A DNA stretch of 48,653 nucleotides from Lachnospiraceae bacterium (GCA_029053015.1 JAIDHX010000024.1:1-48653), one strand, 5' to 3'. Positions 26,489 to 36,783 are shown, numbered from the stretch's first letter. Numbers and translations are program-made. The notes: generated by a model from the sequence alone, not told the origin.

Positions 26489-26819
26489 CACCCAGCTCTT
26501 CCATCGTCTGGTACAGGGAAATACGCATGGCATCTATTTCAGGCATCCCGACAAAAATAGCGCCATAGGCTATGGTATCTTCCTTCTTTTCTATCCGTAT
26601 AATTTCTATGATGGCATGAAGCACTTCCTTCGTCCAGATGGTCAGATATGCCTCATATACTGCACCAATAGACAGCGCTCTGTCACAGTTAAAACCAACT
26701 CCTGACTTGGAGACATCAACAACGTCAATGCCTACCTCCTCCTCGGTCTCACCGTTTATCTGCTTCAGCACAATTTTAGACTGCAGCTTTGTTCTTTTGC
26801 TTTTTCTTCTTTCTTCCAA
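26478..26819 (-). CDS. PilZ-domain protein, probable c-di-GMP receptor
   Basis: This 113-residue single-domain protein starts at TTG 26819, which follows an AGGTGAT site by 7 nt; a GTG at 26828 would overlap that site. It has the c-di-GMP-binding residues of PilZ: ERRKSKR near the N-terminus (RxxxR) and DVSKSGVGF (DxSxxG). It should switch conformation on binding the second messenger and act on a partner protein. It overlaps the VanZ gene and has its own promoter just after the histidine kinase gene. Its target is unknown. Confidence 0.88.
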   Translation of the reverse strand: MEERRKSKRTKLQSKIVLKQINGETEEEVGIDVVDVSKSGVGFNCDRALSIGAVYEAYLTIWTKEVLHAIIEIIRIEKKEDTIAYGAIFVGMPEIDAMRISLYQTMEELGDEE

Positions 26820-26898
26820 AAATATCACCTTCCCACATGTATTTTATAACTCTTTTGCGTGCTTTTATTCTGACTGCAATGTTTAAAACCCCATACTC

Positions 26899-26928
26899 AT
26901 TATATGGTAACAAATATTATGCTGTCAA
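26899..26928 (-). promoter_or_regulatory. Sigma-A promoter of the PilZ-VanZ pair
   Basis: TTGACA (26928-26923) and TATAAT (26904-26899) on the minus strand have consensus boxes with an 18-bp spacer, in the 112-bp gap after the kinase stop. The pair can thus be expressed apart from the kinase. Confidence 0.85.
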
Positions 26929-26940
26929 GGAAAAGACGCT

Positions 26941-29900
26941 TTACCCAAGGTATTTTTTAAGCACAGATATAAAAATATCCATATCGAGAGGCTTGGCAAT
27001 ATGGGCATTCATTCCATTCATCAATGCCGCTTCCTTATCTTCCTCCAATGCATTCGCCGTCATTGCAATAATGGGCAGGTCCTTCACATCATTTCTGGGC
27101 AGTCTGCGAATGGTTCTGGTGGCTTCATAGCCATCCATAATGGGCATCTGCACATCCATCAAAATCGCATCATAATAATTTTCTTCTGCCTTTTCCATGA
27201 TGGCTACCGCATCTGTTCCATCCGGTGCCGTGTCCACAAGGAAACCTGCTTCTCCCAGAATCTCCTCCGCTATCTCGCGGTTTAACTCATTGTCTTCCAC
27301 TAAAAGAATACGTTTTCCGCTGAAATCTGCCAGCGTCCATTCTGAAATTTCTTCCTGTTTTTCCGCCAGATTGTTAGCGGCAAGCAGCACTGTCTTTAAA
27401 TCGGACATAAACATAGGCTTTGCACAGAAAGCCGTAACTCCCACAGACTTTGCTTCCTCTGCGATATCCGTCCAGTCATATGCGGTCAAAATGATAATAG
27501 GCGCCTCATTGCCGACTGTCTCGCGAATTTGTCTTGCGGTTTCCAATCCGCTGAGTCCCGGCATCTGCCAGTCAATAATATACGTATGGTAAGAATCTCC
27601 CTCCTTATAGGCACTTCCCGCGCGGTACACCGCTTCTCTGCCGGAAGTCGTCCACTCGGAGCGCAGGCCAATCTGCCTTAACATCTTGCAGACGCTGTCG
27701 CAGGTGTTGAAATCATCATCCACAACCAGAGTCCGCAGTCCCTCCAGTTCTTTAATTTGCTGCGCCGTTTTTTCCACATCCTGCAGTTTTAACCCAAGCT
27801 CTACCGTAAACGTACTGCCCTTGCCCACCTCGCTTTCAACGCTGATGGTGCCACCCATCATTTCCAGGATATTTTTGGTAATCGCCATACCCAGACCGGT
27901 TCCCTGAATACCGCTCTGCGTCACAGTGGATTCCCGCTCAAAGGGTTCAAAGATATGTTCCACAAAATCCGGAGACATTCCGATACCATTGTCCTTAACA
28001 ATAAATGTATAATCACCATATCCATGCCGGAATGTAGTCTTCTGCATAATCCTAAAGGAAATCGTGCCTCCCGCCGGCGTATATTTCACCGCATTGCTCA
28101 GCAGATTGATAAATACCTGATTTAATTTCAGAGGATCTGCTATCACATCCTCATTGACAACCTCAAAGGTATCGATAAATAATTCAAGCTGCTTTGCTTT
28201 TATCTGTGGCTGAATAATGTTCACCAGATTATGCATCTGTTCGGAAATATTACACTCCTGCTCTTTTATCTGCACTTTTCCGCTCTCAATCCTGCTCATG
28301 TCGAGAATATCATTGATCAGGCTGAGAAGATGGTTGCTGGAAGAAAGAACTTTCTGCAGGCAGTCAAGAACCTGCGCTTTATTTTCAATATGACTGACGG
28401 CAATCGTGGAAAATCCGATGATGGCGTTCATGGGCGTACGGATATCATGCGACATATTGGACAGAAACGTAGTCTTAGCCCTGTTTGCATGCTGTGCCTG
28501 CATCAACGCATCCTGAAGAGCCTGTGTCTGCTCTCTCTGTTTCCTTACCTGTTCCGTGATATCTCTCGATACCACCATAACCATGATATCACCTGTATTG
28601 TCTTCCCCATCTCTGGTCATAATAAAGGACTGACGCACACATATCTGTTTCTGATCCGGAGCCTCTTCCCAATACTCGGCGATGACTTCCCTCTCACCCT
28701 GCTCAAAGAATCTGATTAAATTCTCCGTGTCTACAGTGGCAGAATAATCGTCCATGGATTCCGCCAGAACAAACTGCCCCCATTTATCGAAATAATCTGA
28801 TGCCTTGCACGGCGCTGTCAATCCCACCTGCTCAAGTAACGATATTTTCTGTCCGTCTATTGTCCTGATGATATCCTGCTCAATCCTATCCTGCGTTAAG
28901 TTGAACTCAAAGCTGCAGAGGGAATTGGACATAAGCGCTATCTGGTACTGCCTCTCCTTACGGTTTGCAAGAGACCTTTCTGCCTGAATATGCAGCTCTT
29001 TTTCTTTTAACTCTGTTACATTCTGGCGGATAAATAAAACTTTGGAGACCTTACCTCCCTTTCTTTCCAGACAGATAACATTCATGTGCTCCCATTCCGT
29101 GCGTCCTTCTCTTATCACACAGCATTCATGCCGCAGATCATTTTGTTTTGACATAGCCGTGATAATGGACTCTTTGTCCATAAAATCAACAAGATTCTGA
29201 CGACCGCTTTCTACCACAGAAGAAGCCAGATAAGTCACGAGTTCCTGATACTTTCCTCTTTCCGCAATTTCTGCGTCCTTAGGTTTTGTCCCCGCCAGAT
29301 ACTGATAGGTGTCCTCCTCAAAATCAACCATGGCAAACCGGGTAAACAGTGTGTTGACGCCGCTTATAATGTAACCCATCTCCCGGTTTTCCGTCTCCAA
29401 ATGTTTCCGTTTGTGCCTGCCGCGAATCAGAATGATCACAATATAGGCCGCAAACAGCACAATCAGCATGACTTCCAGTTGAATTCCCACAAGGTTTTCT
29501 TCTGCAACCATGCGCCGCGTCACATTTTGCGGAAATGTCTGCACAAAAACATACTGATTTTTCGGCAGATAGGTAACGCAGATATTATCTGTTTTACTGG
29601 AAGAATCACATGCGAAAACGCCTTCTCCGCCGTTATCAAAGACCTGCCGGACCTGACCGGCAGCTTTTTTATCAATCATGCCTGTTTCTGTCAACACATC
29701 AAGAAGAGGCTTTTCATAGACTGTACCGTCAGAGCTTGCAATCACTCTGCCGTCCGGCACACACAAAAATACCTGCGCTTCTTCTCCGAAATACGTCGTG
29801 GTAAGCATGCTTCTTAAATATTCCTCTGTCAGAAAGGCCCCCCGCAGCACGCCGAAAATCTCGCCCTCAAAATAGACGGGCGCATAAAAACACACCATTG

Positions 29901-30333
29901 TCTCATCAAAAAAATGAGGTTCAAATACCACCTCAATACCGCTGTTTCCTTTGAGACCATCCATATAAAAGTTCCGCTCCGTCACATCAAAAATCCGCCC
30001 GTCGGAAGCATAGTCCACACCGTTAAGATCCGTGAACAGGATGGTATCAAACTGGGAGTTTTCTTCCATGATTGCAAGCATCTGCGCCGTAATGACTGGC
30101 TCAGTCAGTCCTTCCCCTACAAAATACGCATAGGTCTTAATACGGCTCAGAGCATTATTCAACTCCTCATCGATCTGTTCAGACTTCATTCGCGCGGAAT
30201 CCGCCGCATAATCTCTGTTCTGCTCCTCCGTCCGCCTGCTGTTCTGCGACGTAAACCAGAAAAACAAAATAATAATGGCTGCCAAAAGAAAAGCAGCATA
30301 AATAATTTCCTGTAAAGATTTTTTCTTTTTCAT
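26941..30333 (-). CDS. Hybrid sensor histidine kinase with two receiver domains
   Basis: This 1130-residue membrane kinase has membrane segments at about 11-28 and 284-303 flanking an extracytoplasmic Cache-like sensor. Two PAS-like regions follow (about 320-600). HisKA has the phospho-His in FLSNMSHDIRTPMNAI (about 627). HATPase shows LLSNAVKYTPAGG, DNGIGM and GTGLGMAITK. Receiver 1 has its Asp in YIIDWQMPG (about 920) and receiver 2 in AILMDVQMP (about 1058), both with conserved Lys (AKP). No DNA-binding or cyclase output is fused and no response regulator gene is adjacent, so a phosphotransfer partner must be elsewhere. GAGGAA precedes ATG 30333. It follows queA by 52 bp containing a GC-rich hairpin. 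Confidence 0.95.
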   Translation of the reverse strand: MKKKKSLQEIIYAAFLLAAIIILFFWFTSQNSRRTEEQNRDYAADSARMKSEQIDEELNNALSRIKTYAYFVGEGLTEPVITAQMLAIMEENSQFDTILFTDLNGVDYASDGRIFDVTERNFYMDGLKGNSGIEVVFEPHFFDETMVCFYAPVYFEGEIFGVLRGAFLTEEYLRSMLTTTYFGEEAQVFLCVPDGRVIASSDGTVYEKPLLDVLTETGMIDKKAAGQVRQVFDNGGEGVFACDSSSKTDNICVTYLPKNQYVFVQTFPQNVTRRMVAEENLVGIQLEVMLIVLFAAYIVIILIRGRHKRKHLETENREMGYIISGVNTLFTRFAMVDFEEDTYQYLAGTKPKDAEIAERGKYQELVTYLASSVVESGRQNLVDFMDKESIITAMSKQNDLRHECCVIREGRTEWEHMNVICLERKGGKVSKVLFIRQNVTELKEKELHIQAERSLANRKERQYQIALMSNSLCSFEFNLTQDRIEQDIIRTIDGQKISLLEQVGLTAPCKASDYFDKWGQFVLAESMDDYSATVDTENLIRFFEQGEREVIAEYWEEAPDQKQICVRQSFIMTRDGEDNTGDIMVMVVSRDITEQVRKQREQTQALQDALMQAQHANRAKTTFLSNMSHDIRTPMNAIIGFSTIAVSHIENKAQVLDCLQKVLSSSNHLLSLINDILDMSRIESGKVQIKEQECNISEQMHNLVNIIQPQIKAKQLELFIDTFEVVNEDVIADPLKLNQVFINLLSNAVKYTPAGGTISFRIMQKTTFRHGYGDYTFIVKDNGIGMSPDFVEHIFEPFERESTVTQSGIQGTGLGMAITKNILEMMGGTISVESEVGKGSTFTVELGLKLQDVEKTAQQIKELEGLRTLVVDDDFNTCDSVCKMLRQIGLRSEWTTSGREAVYRAGSAYKEGDSYHTYIIDWQMPGLSGLETARQIRETVGNEAPIIILTAYDWTDIAEEAKSVGVTAFCAKPMFMSDLKTVLLAANNLAEKQEEISEWTLADFSGKRILLVEDNELNREIAEEILGEAGFLVDTAPDGTDAVAIMEKAEENYYDAILMDVQMPIMDGYEATRTIRRLPRNDVKDLPIIAMTANALEEDKEAALMNGMNAHIAKPLDMDIFISVLKKYLG

Positions 30334-30359
30334 AGGTGGTTCCTCATATATTTTCTATT

Positions 30360-30383
30360 GGCGCGCCCCGCAAAGGGCGCGCC
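30360..30383. terminator. Perfect 9-bp GC-rich hairpin between queA and the kinase gene
   Basis: GGCGCGCCC and GGGCGCGCC pair perfectly around CGCAAA, starting 2 bp beyond the queA stop. No T-run follows on the minus strand, so it is more likely an mRNA-stabilising or attenuating structure than a full terminator. Confidence 0.55.
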
Positions 30384-30385
30384 AT

Positions 30386-31420
30386 CTATATCACTAACAT
30401 AGCATCTCCGAAAGAAAAAAATCTGTAGTTTTCTCTGACGGCCTCAGCATAAGCCGCCAGCACCTTTTCCCTGCCGGCCAAAGCGGAAACCAGCATAACC
30501 AGCGTGGATTCCGGCAGATGAAAATTGGTAATCAGCGCATCCAGCACCTTAAAACGGTAACCGGGATAAATAAAAATCTCCGTATTGCCGCAGCCTGCGC
30601 TGACCCTGCCGTCCTCCCCTGCCGCACTTTCCACCGTCCGGCAGCTTGTAGTGCCCACACATACAATCCGCCCGCCTTCTGCTTTGGTAAGATTTATTTT
30701 CTCCGCCGCTTCTTCGCTGACCTCATAATACTCAGAATGCATGTGATGCTCTAAAATATTATCCGTCTTAACAGGTCGGAAGGTGCCAAGTCCGACATGC
30801 AGGGTAACATAGGCTGTCTTTACCCCCATGCTTTCTATCTGCTTTAACAGCTCCGCCGTAAAATGCAGCCCTGCCGTCGGCGCCGCCGCACTGCCGTCAT
30901 ACTTTGCATAAACAGTCTGATAACGGTTTTTATCTGCAAGCTTATGCGTAATGTACGGCGGAAGAGGCATCTCGCCCAGTTTATCCAGCACTTCTTCAAA
31001 AATCCCTTCATAGGAAAACCGAATCAGCCGGTTTCCCTCTTCCACCGTTTCTAAAACCTCCGCCTTTAGAATACCTTCCCCAAAGACCAGTTTTGCACCC
31101 GGCCTGCATTTTTTTCCGGGCTTTACCAGCGTTTCCCAGATATCCTTCTCCCTGCGCTTTAACAGCAGCACCTCCACCGCAGCACCGGTGTCTTCTTTTT
31201 TTCCGATAAGCCTTGCGGGAATGACCTTTGTATTATTGAGTACAAGGCAGTCCCCGGGCTTCAGGTATTCCGTAATATCTTTGAAGATACGATGCTCCGT
31301 CTCCCCGCTGTCCTTGTGCAGGACCAGAAGCCTTGAAGCGGAACGGTCTGCAAGCGGATCCTGTGCAATCAGTTCTTCGGGCAGTTCAAAGAAAAAGTCT
31401 GATTTTTTCAATGCTGTCAT
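30386..31420 (-). CDS. queA: S-adenosylmethionine:tRNA ribosyltransferase-isomerase
   Basis: This enzyme makes epoxyqueuosine in tRNA by moving the ribosyl part of SAM onto 7-aminomethyl-7-deazaguanine at the wobble position. The 344-residue protein begins [20 protein letters not shown] and has the family segments [35 protein letters not shown]-like [12 protein letters not shown] and [18 protein letters not shown]. Its ATG overlaps the stop of the upstream aminopeptidase gene (ATGA), showing co-translation in the pheST operon. The usual partner tgt is not adjacent here. Confidence 0.96.
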   Translation of the reverse strand: MTALKKSDFFFELPEELIAQDPLADRSASRLLVLHKDSGETEHRIFKDITEYLKPGDCLVLNNTKVIPARLIGKKEDTGAAVEVLLLKRREKDIWETLVKPGKKCRPGAKLVFGEGILKAEVLETVEEGNRLIRFSYEGIFEEVLDKLGEMPLPPYITHKLADKNRYQTVYAKYDGSAAAPTAGLHFTAELLKQIESMGVKTAYVTLHVGLGTFRPVKTDNILEHHMHSEYYEVSEEAAEKINLTKAEGGRIVCVGTTSCRTVESAAGEDGRVSAGCGNTEIFIYPGYRFKVLDALITNFHLPESTLVMLVSALAGREKVLAAYAEAVRENYRFFSFGDAMLVI

Positions 31421-32853
31421 GACAGGCAGGCTCCCTCAACAAACGCCTTATAGCCCCTGTAGGTTTCATAGATGTCCGCCTTGCTGGTCGCTTCCCATGG
31501 TGCATGCATGTTCAGAACCGCAACGCCGCTGTCAATGACATTCATGCCGTAAAGAGCAAGGATATAGGCAATCGTTCCGCCACCTCCCACATCTACCTTG
31601 CCTAACTCTGCTGTTTGGAACTGCACGCCTTTCTTATCGAAAATGCTGCGGATATGCGCCATATATTCTGCATTGGCGTCATTGGAACCTGATTTTCCTC
31701 TTGCACCGGTAAATTTGTTGAATACCATTCCTTTTCCCAGAAACGCCGCATTTTTCTTCTCAAAATAAGAAGCATAGGAAGGGTCAAAACCGGCGCTCAC
31801 ATCGGAAGAAAGCATGCAGGAGCGGGAAAGGCATCTTCTGACATTAAGCTCGCTGTATTCCCCGGCAAGCTCCATCAGTTCAGCCACACTGTTCTCGAAG
31901 AATTTAGACTGCATGCCCGTCGCACCCACAGAGCCTATCTCCTCTTTGTCTACCAGAATACAGCACACGGTTCTCTCCGTTTTTTTCGTATCCAGCATAG
32001 CTTTTAAAGAAGTATACGCACATACACGGTCATCCTGCCCGTAAGCCAGAATCATGCTTCTGTCAAAGCCTGCTTCTCTTGCTTTTCCTGCCGGCACGAT
32101 TTCCAGTTCGGCAGAAATGAAGTCCTCCTCGCTGACGTCATAAGTATTTTTCAGAATATCCAGCACGCCCGCCTTTACTGCTTCCTTCGCCGTTTCTGCT
32201 CCGCCGTTCTTTTCTTCCTTCTTTCCCTCTTTTTCTGCTTTTATGACAAGAGGCTTATTGCCCACAATCAAATCCAGCGCCTCGCCCTCGATTACCTTTG
32301 CCGCCTTCTTCTCCATCTGCTCTGCTGCCAGATGAATCAACAGGTCGGAGATAAAGAATACAGGGTCATCTTCATCCTCGCCGACTGCCACCTCCACGGT
32401 GGTGCCGTCCTTCTTCACAATCACACCATGGATTGCCAGGGGTAGGGTAACCCACTGATACTTTTTCACGCCGCCGTAATAATGCGTATCCAGATAGGCG
32501 AAACCGCCCTCCTCATATAAAGGGTTCTGCTTCACATCCATGCGCGGCGAATCAATATGTGCGCCCAAAATATTCATTCCCTCGACAAGAGGCTTCTCGC
32601 CAAGCCGGTAGATGGCAATGGATTTGTTCATCCATACAGAATAAACCTTGTCTCCCTTTTTCAGCTTCTTTCCGGAAGCAGCCGCTTTCTCCAGTTCCAC
32701 ATAGCCCGCCTCTTCTATCATATTGACAATCGTGTCGATACATTCTCTCTCCGTCTTGCCATTGTCCAAAAAGGTTCTGTATCCGTCTGAAAGCTTTTCC
32801 AGCTCCTTTAACTGCTTCTCACTGTAAACTTCCCACAAATTTTTCTTTTCCAT
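31417..32853 (-). CDS. M18-family metallo-aminopeptidase
   Basis: This 478-residue cytoplasmic di-metal aminopeptidase has the M18 motifs [10 protein letters not shown] (first metal ligand), [15 protein letters not shown] (catalytic Glu pair) and [10 protein letters not shown]. It trims N-terminal residues from peptides, often acidic or neutral ones. GGAGAG precedes ATG 32853. It lies 38 bp after pheT and overlaps queA by 4 bp, so it is in the T-box-controlled transcript unless there is an internal promoter. A short Lys/Glu-rich insert ([12 protein letters not shown], about residue 207-225) is a surface loop. Confidence 0.92.
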   Translation of the reverse strand: MEKKNLWEVYSEKQLKELEKLSDGYRTFLDNGKTERECIDTIVNMIEEAGYVELEKAAASGKKLKKGDKVYSVWMNKSIAIYRLGEKPLVEGMNILGAHIDSPRMDVKQNPLYEEGGFAYLDTHYYGGVKKYQWVTLPLAIHGVIVKKDGTTVEVAVGEDEDDPVFFISDLLIHLAAEQMEKKAAKVIEGEALDLIVGNKPLVIKAEKEGKKEEKNGGAETAKEAVKAGVLDILKNTYDVSEEDFISAELEIVPAGKAREAGFDRSMILAYGQDDRVCAYTSLKAMLDTKKTERTVCCILVDKEEIGSVGATGMQSKFFENSVAELMELAGEYSELNVRRCLSRSCMLSSDVSAGFDPSYASYFEKKNAAFLGKGMVFNKFTGARGKSGSNDANAEYMAHIRSIFDKKGVQFQTAELGKVDVGGGGTIAYILALYGMNVIDSGVAVLNMHAPWEATSKADIYETYRGYKAFVEGACLS

Positions 32854-32891
32854 CTTACTCTCCGTTCCTTATATTTTTCGTACTTCTCACA

Positions 32892-35321
32892 CTATTGTCT
32901 TAATTGTGCACCAAGCTGTTCCAGCCCGTTCAAAATCTTTTTCATTGCACCGGTAATATCCGCTTCCTCCAGCGTCCTGTCCTTTGCGCGGAAGGATACG
33001 GAGTAAGCCATGGATTTGCAGCCTTCCTGTATCTGACCGCCTTCATAAACGTCAAACAGCCTGTAAGATTCCAGAAGCTTGCCGCCGCGCTGCACAAGCA
33101 CCGCTTCAATCTCTCCCGCCAGCACTGTTTTGGGCACTACCATGGAAATATCCCTTGTCACCGCCGGATACTTTGCAATGCCCTCATATTTTCTGTCAAA
33201 GCTTGCAAACGGCAGAATCACCGGCATATCCAGCACTGCCACATAAACCTTTGTGCCGATATCATAGTTGTCGCATACTTCCGGATGCACCTCGCCCAGA
33301 TAACCGATTGCCGCGCCTTTGTAGCTGATTGCCGCCTGCCTGCCGGGATGTAAAAAGCGTTTTCCCGCATCCGGATTATAAATGCACTTTTCCTTCATGC
33401 CAATGCTTTCCAAAAATTCTTCCACCACGCCTTTTAACGTATAGAAATCTCCTTCCCCGTAAAAACCAAGGGTAAACTGCATCCGCTCATCAGGCAGCTC
33501 TGTCAGGGGAAGCGCCTTCGGTATATAAATATTTCCCAGTTCGTAGAGACGCACATCCTTGTTACGCCTGTTATAATTGGTAGAAAGACTTGTCAGCATG
33601 CCGTTTAAGGAAACGGTTCTCATAATGGAGAAATCCTCTCCCAAAGGATTGGCTATGGTGATAGCCTCCCTCGCCTTATCGTCCTCCGCAAGACGCAGCT
33701 TATCAAACACCTTCGGACTCTCAAAGGAATAACTCATACCCTGAGAAAATCCGCAGTATTCCGCAATATCTTTTGCCTTCTGTTCAATACGCAGTTTAAA
33801 AGAAAGCTTACCGATGGTCGAGGAGCTGTTCGGCAGCGTAACCGGAATCTTGTCATAGCCGTAGAATCTTGCCACTTCTTCTGCCAAATCCACATTTCTT
33901 AAAATATCCTGCCTGAAGGAAGGAATCTCCAACGCAATATCACCGCAGCTATTGGCAATCGGTTTGATTTCCAGTTTTTCAAAGATTTCAAGCATTTGCT
34001 GCTTTTCCACCTCTGTTCCCAGAAGGGCGTTATATTTGTCCGGCTCAAAGGGAAGCAGCAAAAGCGGCTTTAACGGCTCGCACACATCGACACAGCCCTT
34101 CGTCACCTCACCACAGCCTAATTCCTGAATCAACTGGCAGGCACGGTCAATCGCTGCTCTTGCGTTTCTCGGGTCCAGCCCCTTCTCAAACTTGCCGGAA
34201 GCGTCGGTTCTGAGACCGATTCTCTTTGCCGACTTTCTGATATTGGGTCCGTTAAAGCATGCAGCCTCAAAGAGAACCGTCTTTACCTCATCGGTTATCT
34301 TTGAGTTTTCTCCACCCATAATACCGGCGATACCGATTTCCTTCTCCGCATCACAAATCATCAGAATATCCTTGTCAAGCTTTCTCATCTGCCCGTCAAG
34401 CGTCTGGAATTCATCCCCATCCTTTGCACGGCGCACAATGATTTTCTTTCCCGCAATCGTATCCAAATCAAACGCATGCATGGGCTGTCCGTATTCTTCC
34501 ATTACATAGTTGGTAATATCCACCAGATTGTTGATAGGTCTGATGCCGCTTGCCGCAAGCCTTCTCTGCATCCACTCCGGAGAAGGACCTATTTTGATAT
34601 TGGTGCACACACGGGCACAGTACCTTGTACAGAGATCCGTATCCTGTACCTCCACGCTGATATAGTCGTTTACGTCTTCTTCATTTTCTTTTACGTCTAC
34701 AACAGGCGGCACAAAAGGCTTGTCAAAGGTAACCGCCGCCTCTCTCGCAATACCGAGCACACTGTAACAGTCTACACGGTTACTGGTAATTTCATACTCA
34801 AACACGGTATCATGCAACCCCAGAAGCGCAATGGCATCCTCTCCCGGCACCGCATCCTGATTCAGAATATAGATGCCGTTTTCCGGTGCGTCCGGATACA
34901 TATCACGGGAAGAACCCAGTTCTTCGATGGAGCACATCATACCGCTTGAAGGTACACCCCTGAGCTTTCCCGCTTTGATTGGGATTCCGTCCTCAGGAAG
35001 CGGTCCGCCATCATGCCCGCCTGCCACTTTTCCGCCGTCTAAAACCACGGGCACTTTGTCTCCCTCTTTTACATTGGGAGCGCCCGTCACAATCTGAATC
35101 ACCTCACTGCCGATATTGACCTGACAGACAATCAGTTTATCCGCATCGGGATGTTTTTCAATTTTAACAATTTCCCCTACTACAATCTTTTCCAGATTCT
35201 TGTCTAATCTTTCATACCCTTCCACCTTTGTACCGGTCAGGGTCATTCTGTCGCAGTACTCCTGATCCGCACAGGTTAATTCGGGCACATATGCCTTAAT
35301 CCATGATAATGCTGTATTCAT
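32892..35321 (-). CDS. pheT: Phenylalanyl-tRNA synthetase beta subunit
   Basis: This is the large subunit of the heterotetrameric enzyme that charges tRNA-Phe. The 809-residue protein has the N-terminal tRNA-binding fold (about 40-150, HPDADKLIVCQVNIG), B3/B4 editing and B5 domains (MHAFDLDTIAGKKIIVRRA), the core domain and a C-terminal anticodon-binding domain (AVTRDISMVVPK). GGACGGAG precedes ATG 35321. It follows pheS by 85 bp, within which a short hairpin is visible near 35345-35362. Size and order are normal. Confidence 0.97.
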   Translation of the reverse strand: MNTALSWIKAYVPELTCADQEYCDRMTLTGTKVEGYERLDKNLEKIVVGEIVKIEKHPDADKLIVCQVNIGSEVIQIVTGAPNVKEGDKVPVVLDGGKVAGGHDGGPLPEDGIPIKAGKLRGVPSSGMMCSIEELGSSRDMYPDAPENGIYILNQDAVPGEDAIALLGLHDTVFEYEITSNRVDCYSVLGIAREAAVTFDKPFVPPVVDVKENEEDVNDYISVEVQDTDLCTRYCARVCTNIKIGPSPEWMQRRLAASGIRPINNLVDITNYVMEEYGQPMHAFDLDTIAGKKIIVRRAKDGDEFQTLDGQMRKLDKDILMICDAEKEIGIAGIMGGENSKITDEVKTVLFEAACFNGPNIRKSAKRIGLRTDASGKFEKGLDPRNARAAIDRACQLIQELGCGEVTKGCVDVCEPLKPLLLLPFEPDKYNALLGTEVEKQQMLEIFEKLEIKPIANSCGDIALEIPSFRQDILRNVDLAEEVARFYGYDKIPVTLPNSSSTIGKLSFKLRIEQKAKDIAEYCGFSQGMSYSFESPKVFDKLRLAEDDKAREAITIANPLGEDFSIMRTVSLNGMLTSLSTNYNRRNKDVRLYELGNIYIPKALPLTELPDERMQFTLGFYGEGDFYTLKGVVEEFLESIGMKEKCIYNPDAGKRFLHPGRQAAISYKGAAIGYLGEVHPEVCDNYDIGTKVYVAVLDMPVILPFASFDRKYEGIAKYPAVTRDISMVVPKTVLAGEIEAVLVQRGGKLLESYRLFDVYEGGQIQEGCKSMAYSVSFRAKDRTLEEADITGAMKKILNGLEQLGAQLRQ

Positions 35322-35406
35322 AAACTCCGTCCTTTCTATTTTTCAGGCAGCGCTTCGCCTGCCCTTTCTAAATTGCTGTGTAAGAAAACGCAATGAAAGC
35401 ATTTCC

Positions 35407-36426
35407 CTAGAACTGCTTTAAGAAGCGGATATCATTCTCGTAGAGCAGCCGCATGTCGTCAATTTCATATTTCAGAAGTGCAATTCTCTCCAGACCTACA
35501 CCAAACGCAAATCCCGTATACTCCTCCGGATCAATATTACACATTTCCAGCACATGCGGGTGCACCATGCCGCAGCCTAAGATTTCTATCCAGCCGCTGC
35601 CTTTACAGAACCGGCAGCCTTTGCCTCCGCACTTAAAGCAGGTCACATCCATCTCTGCGGACGGCTCTGTAAACGGGAAATGATGGGGACGGAATTTTAC
35701 TTTGGTTTCCTCTCCGAACAACTCCCTTGCAAATTCAGCAAGCGTGCCCTTCAAATCCGCAAAAGTAATATTCTTGTCAACGACAAGTCCCTCTATTTGA
35801 TGAAAGTTGGGCGAATGGGTTGCATCCACTTCATCCGCACGGAATACCCTGCCGGGCGCAATCATGCGAATTGGTATCCTTCCCTTTTCCATTTCACGGA
35901 TTTGTATGGAAGAGGTCTGTGTACGCAGCAGAACATCCCCCGTAACATAAAAAGTATCCTGTTCGTCCTTCGCCGGATGATCCGCCGGAATGTTGAGCGC
36001 CTCAAAATTATAATAATCCCTTTCTACTTCAGGACCTTCCACTACTTCATATCCCATGCCCACAAAGATACGCTCTACCTCCTCCAGCGCAATTGTGTTG
36101 GGATGCCTGTGGCCGATAACGCTTTTCTTTGCCGGAAGCGTCACATCAATGACCTCAGCCTTCATCCTGGCTTCCCTTGCGGCGCTTTCCATCTTCTTCT
36201 TTGCCGTTTCTAAAAGCCTCTCAATCTCTTCCCGCGTCTCGTTCACCATCTGTCCCACCTTCGGACGATCCTCAGGTGCAACATCCTTCATGGATTTTAA
36301 CACAGCGGTCAGTTCTCCCTTTTTTCCCAGAATATTGACCCGCACTTCATTTAATTTTTCCAACGCATCGCTGTTTTCAATCTGCGCAATGGCATGCGCC
36401 CTGATTTGACTTAATTTCTCTTTCAT
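35407..36426 (-). CDS. pheS: Phenylalanyl-tRNA synthetase alpha subunit
   Basis: This is the catalytic subunit, a class II synthetase of 339 residues. An N-terminal coiled-coil arm (to about 90) is followed by motif 1-3 regions: HRHPNTIALEEVERIF, FRADEVDATHSPNFHQIEG (motif 2), FTEPSAEMDV and GVGLERIALLKY (motif 3). A Cys-rich segment (CFKCGGKGCRFCKGSG) is common in Firmicute PheS. It is the first gene after the T-box leader. Confidence 0.97.
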   Translation of the reverse strand: MKEKLSQIRAHAIAQIENSDALEKLNEVRVNILGKKGELTAVLKSMKDVAPEDRPKVGQMVNETREEIERLLETAKKKMESAAREARMKAEVIDVTLPAKKSVIGHRHPNTIALEEVERIFVGMGYEVVEGPEVERDYYNFEALNIPADHPAKDEQDTFYVTGDVLLRTQTSSIQIREMEKGRIPIRMIAPGRVFRADEVDATHSPNFHQIEGLVVDKNITFADLKGTLAEFARELFGEETKVKFRPHHFPFTEPSAEMDVTCFKCGGKGCRFCKGSGWIEILGCGMVHPHVLEMCNIDPEEYTGFAFGVGLERIALLKYEIDDMRLLYENDIRFLKQF

Positions 36427-36467
36427 ACATGGTTTCCTTTCTTTTTTTTCGCTGCTGCCGGCTTTCG

Positions 36468-36515
36468 GCGTATAAGCAGACCTGAAAATGCTGACACTTG
36501 GCTCTGCTTATACGC
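36468..36515. repeat. 13-bp inverted repeat between the T-box terminator and pheS
   Basis: GCGTATAAGCAGA (36468-36480) and TCTGCTTATACGC (36503-36515) are perfect arms around a 22-nt loop. It lies in the read-through part of the leader, 42 bp before the pheS start, and is not part of the standard T-box fold. It may be an RNA-processing or stability hairpin. Confidence 0.7.
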
Positions 36516-36516
36516 G

Positions 36517-36777
36517 CAAAAAAGTCCCTTGCGTATGCAAGGGACGAAGATTCTCCGCGGTACCACCCGGTTTCCTGTCAGTGACAGGCGCTCAAAGCGC
36601 TTAACGCGCGCGTACGTCCAATCCTACTCTTCTGCGTGTGCCTCTGCAGAATTTGAGACGGAAGCTCCGGTGGGAAATTCACGCTTCGCCTGAACTTAAG
36701 GAAGCTTTCAGCCGGTGGCTTCCTCTCTCTTTTAGAAAACGAATTGCTACTAAACACCTTCACAGCCTTTTTCAACT
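36517..36777 (-). ncRNA. T-box leader controlling pheST (tRNA-Phe sensing)
   Basis: On the minus strand the leader ends with the T-box sequence GGGTGGTACCGCGG (11-mer core at 36565-36555), then a terminator stem (GTCCCTT 36545-36539 with AAGGGAC 36530-36524) and a T-run at 36523-36517. Upstream is a Stem I-like region with GAATTTCCCACC, where TTC or TTT at 36677-36674 is a candidate Phe specifier. Uncharged tRNA-Phe would pair with the T-box and stabilise the antiterminator, allowing pheST expression. The specifier position is inferred without folding software. Confidence 0.93.
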
Positions 36778-36783
36778 AAAGCT

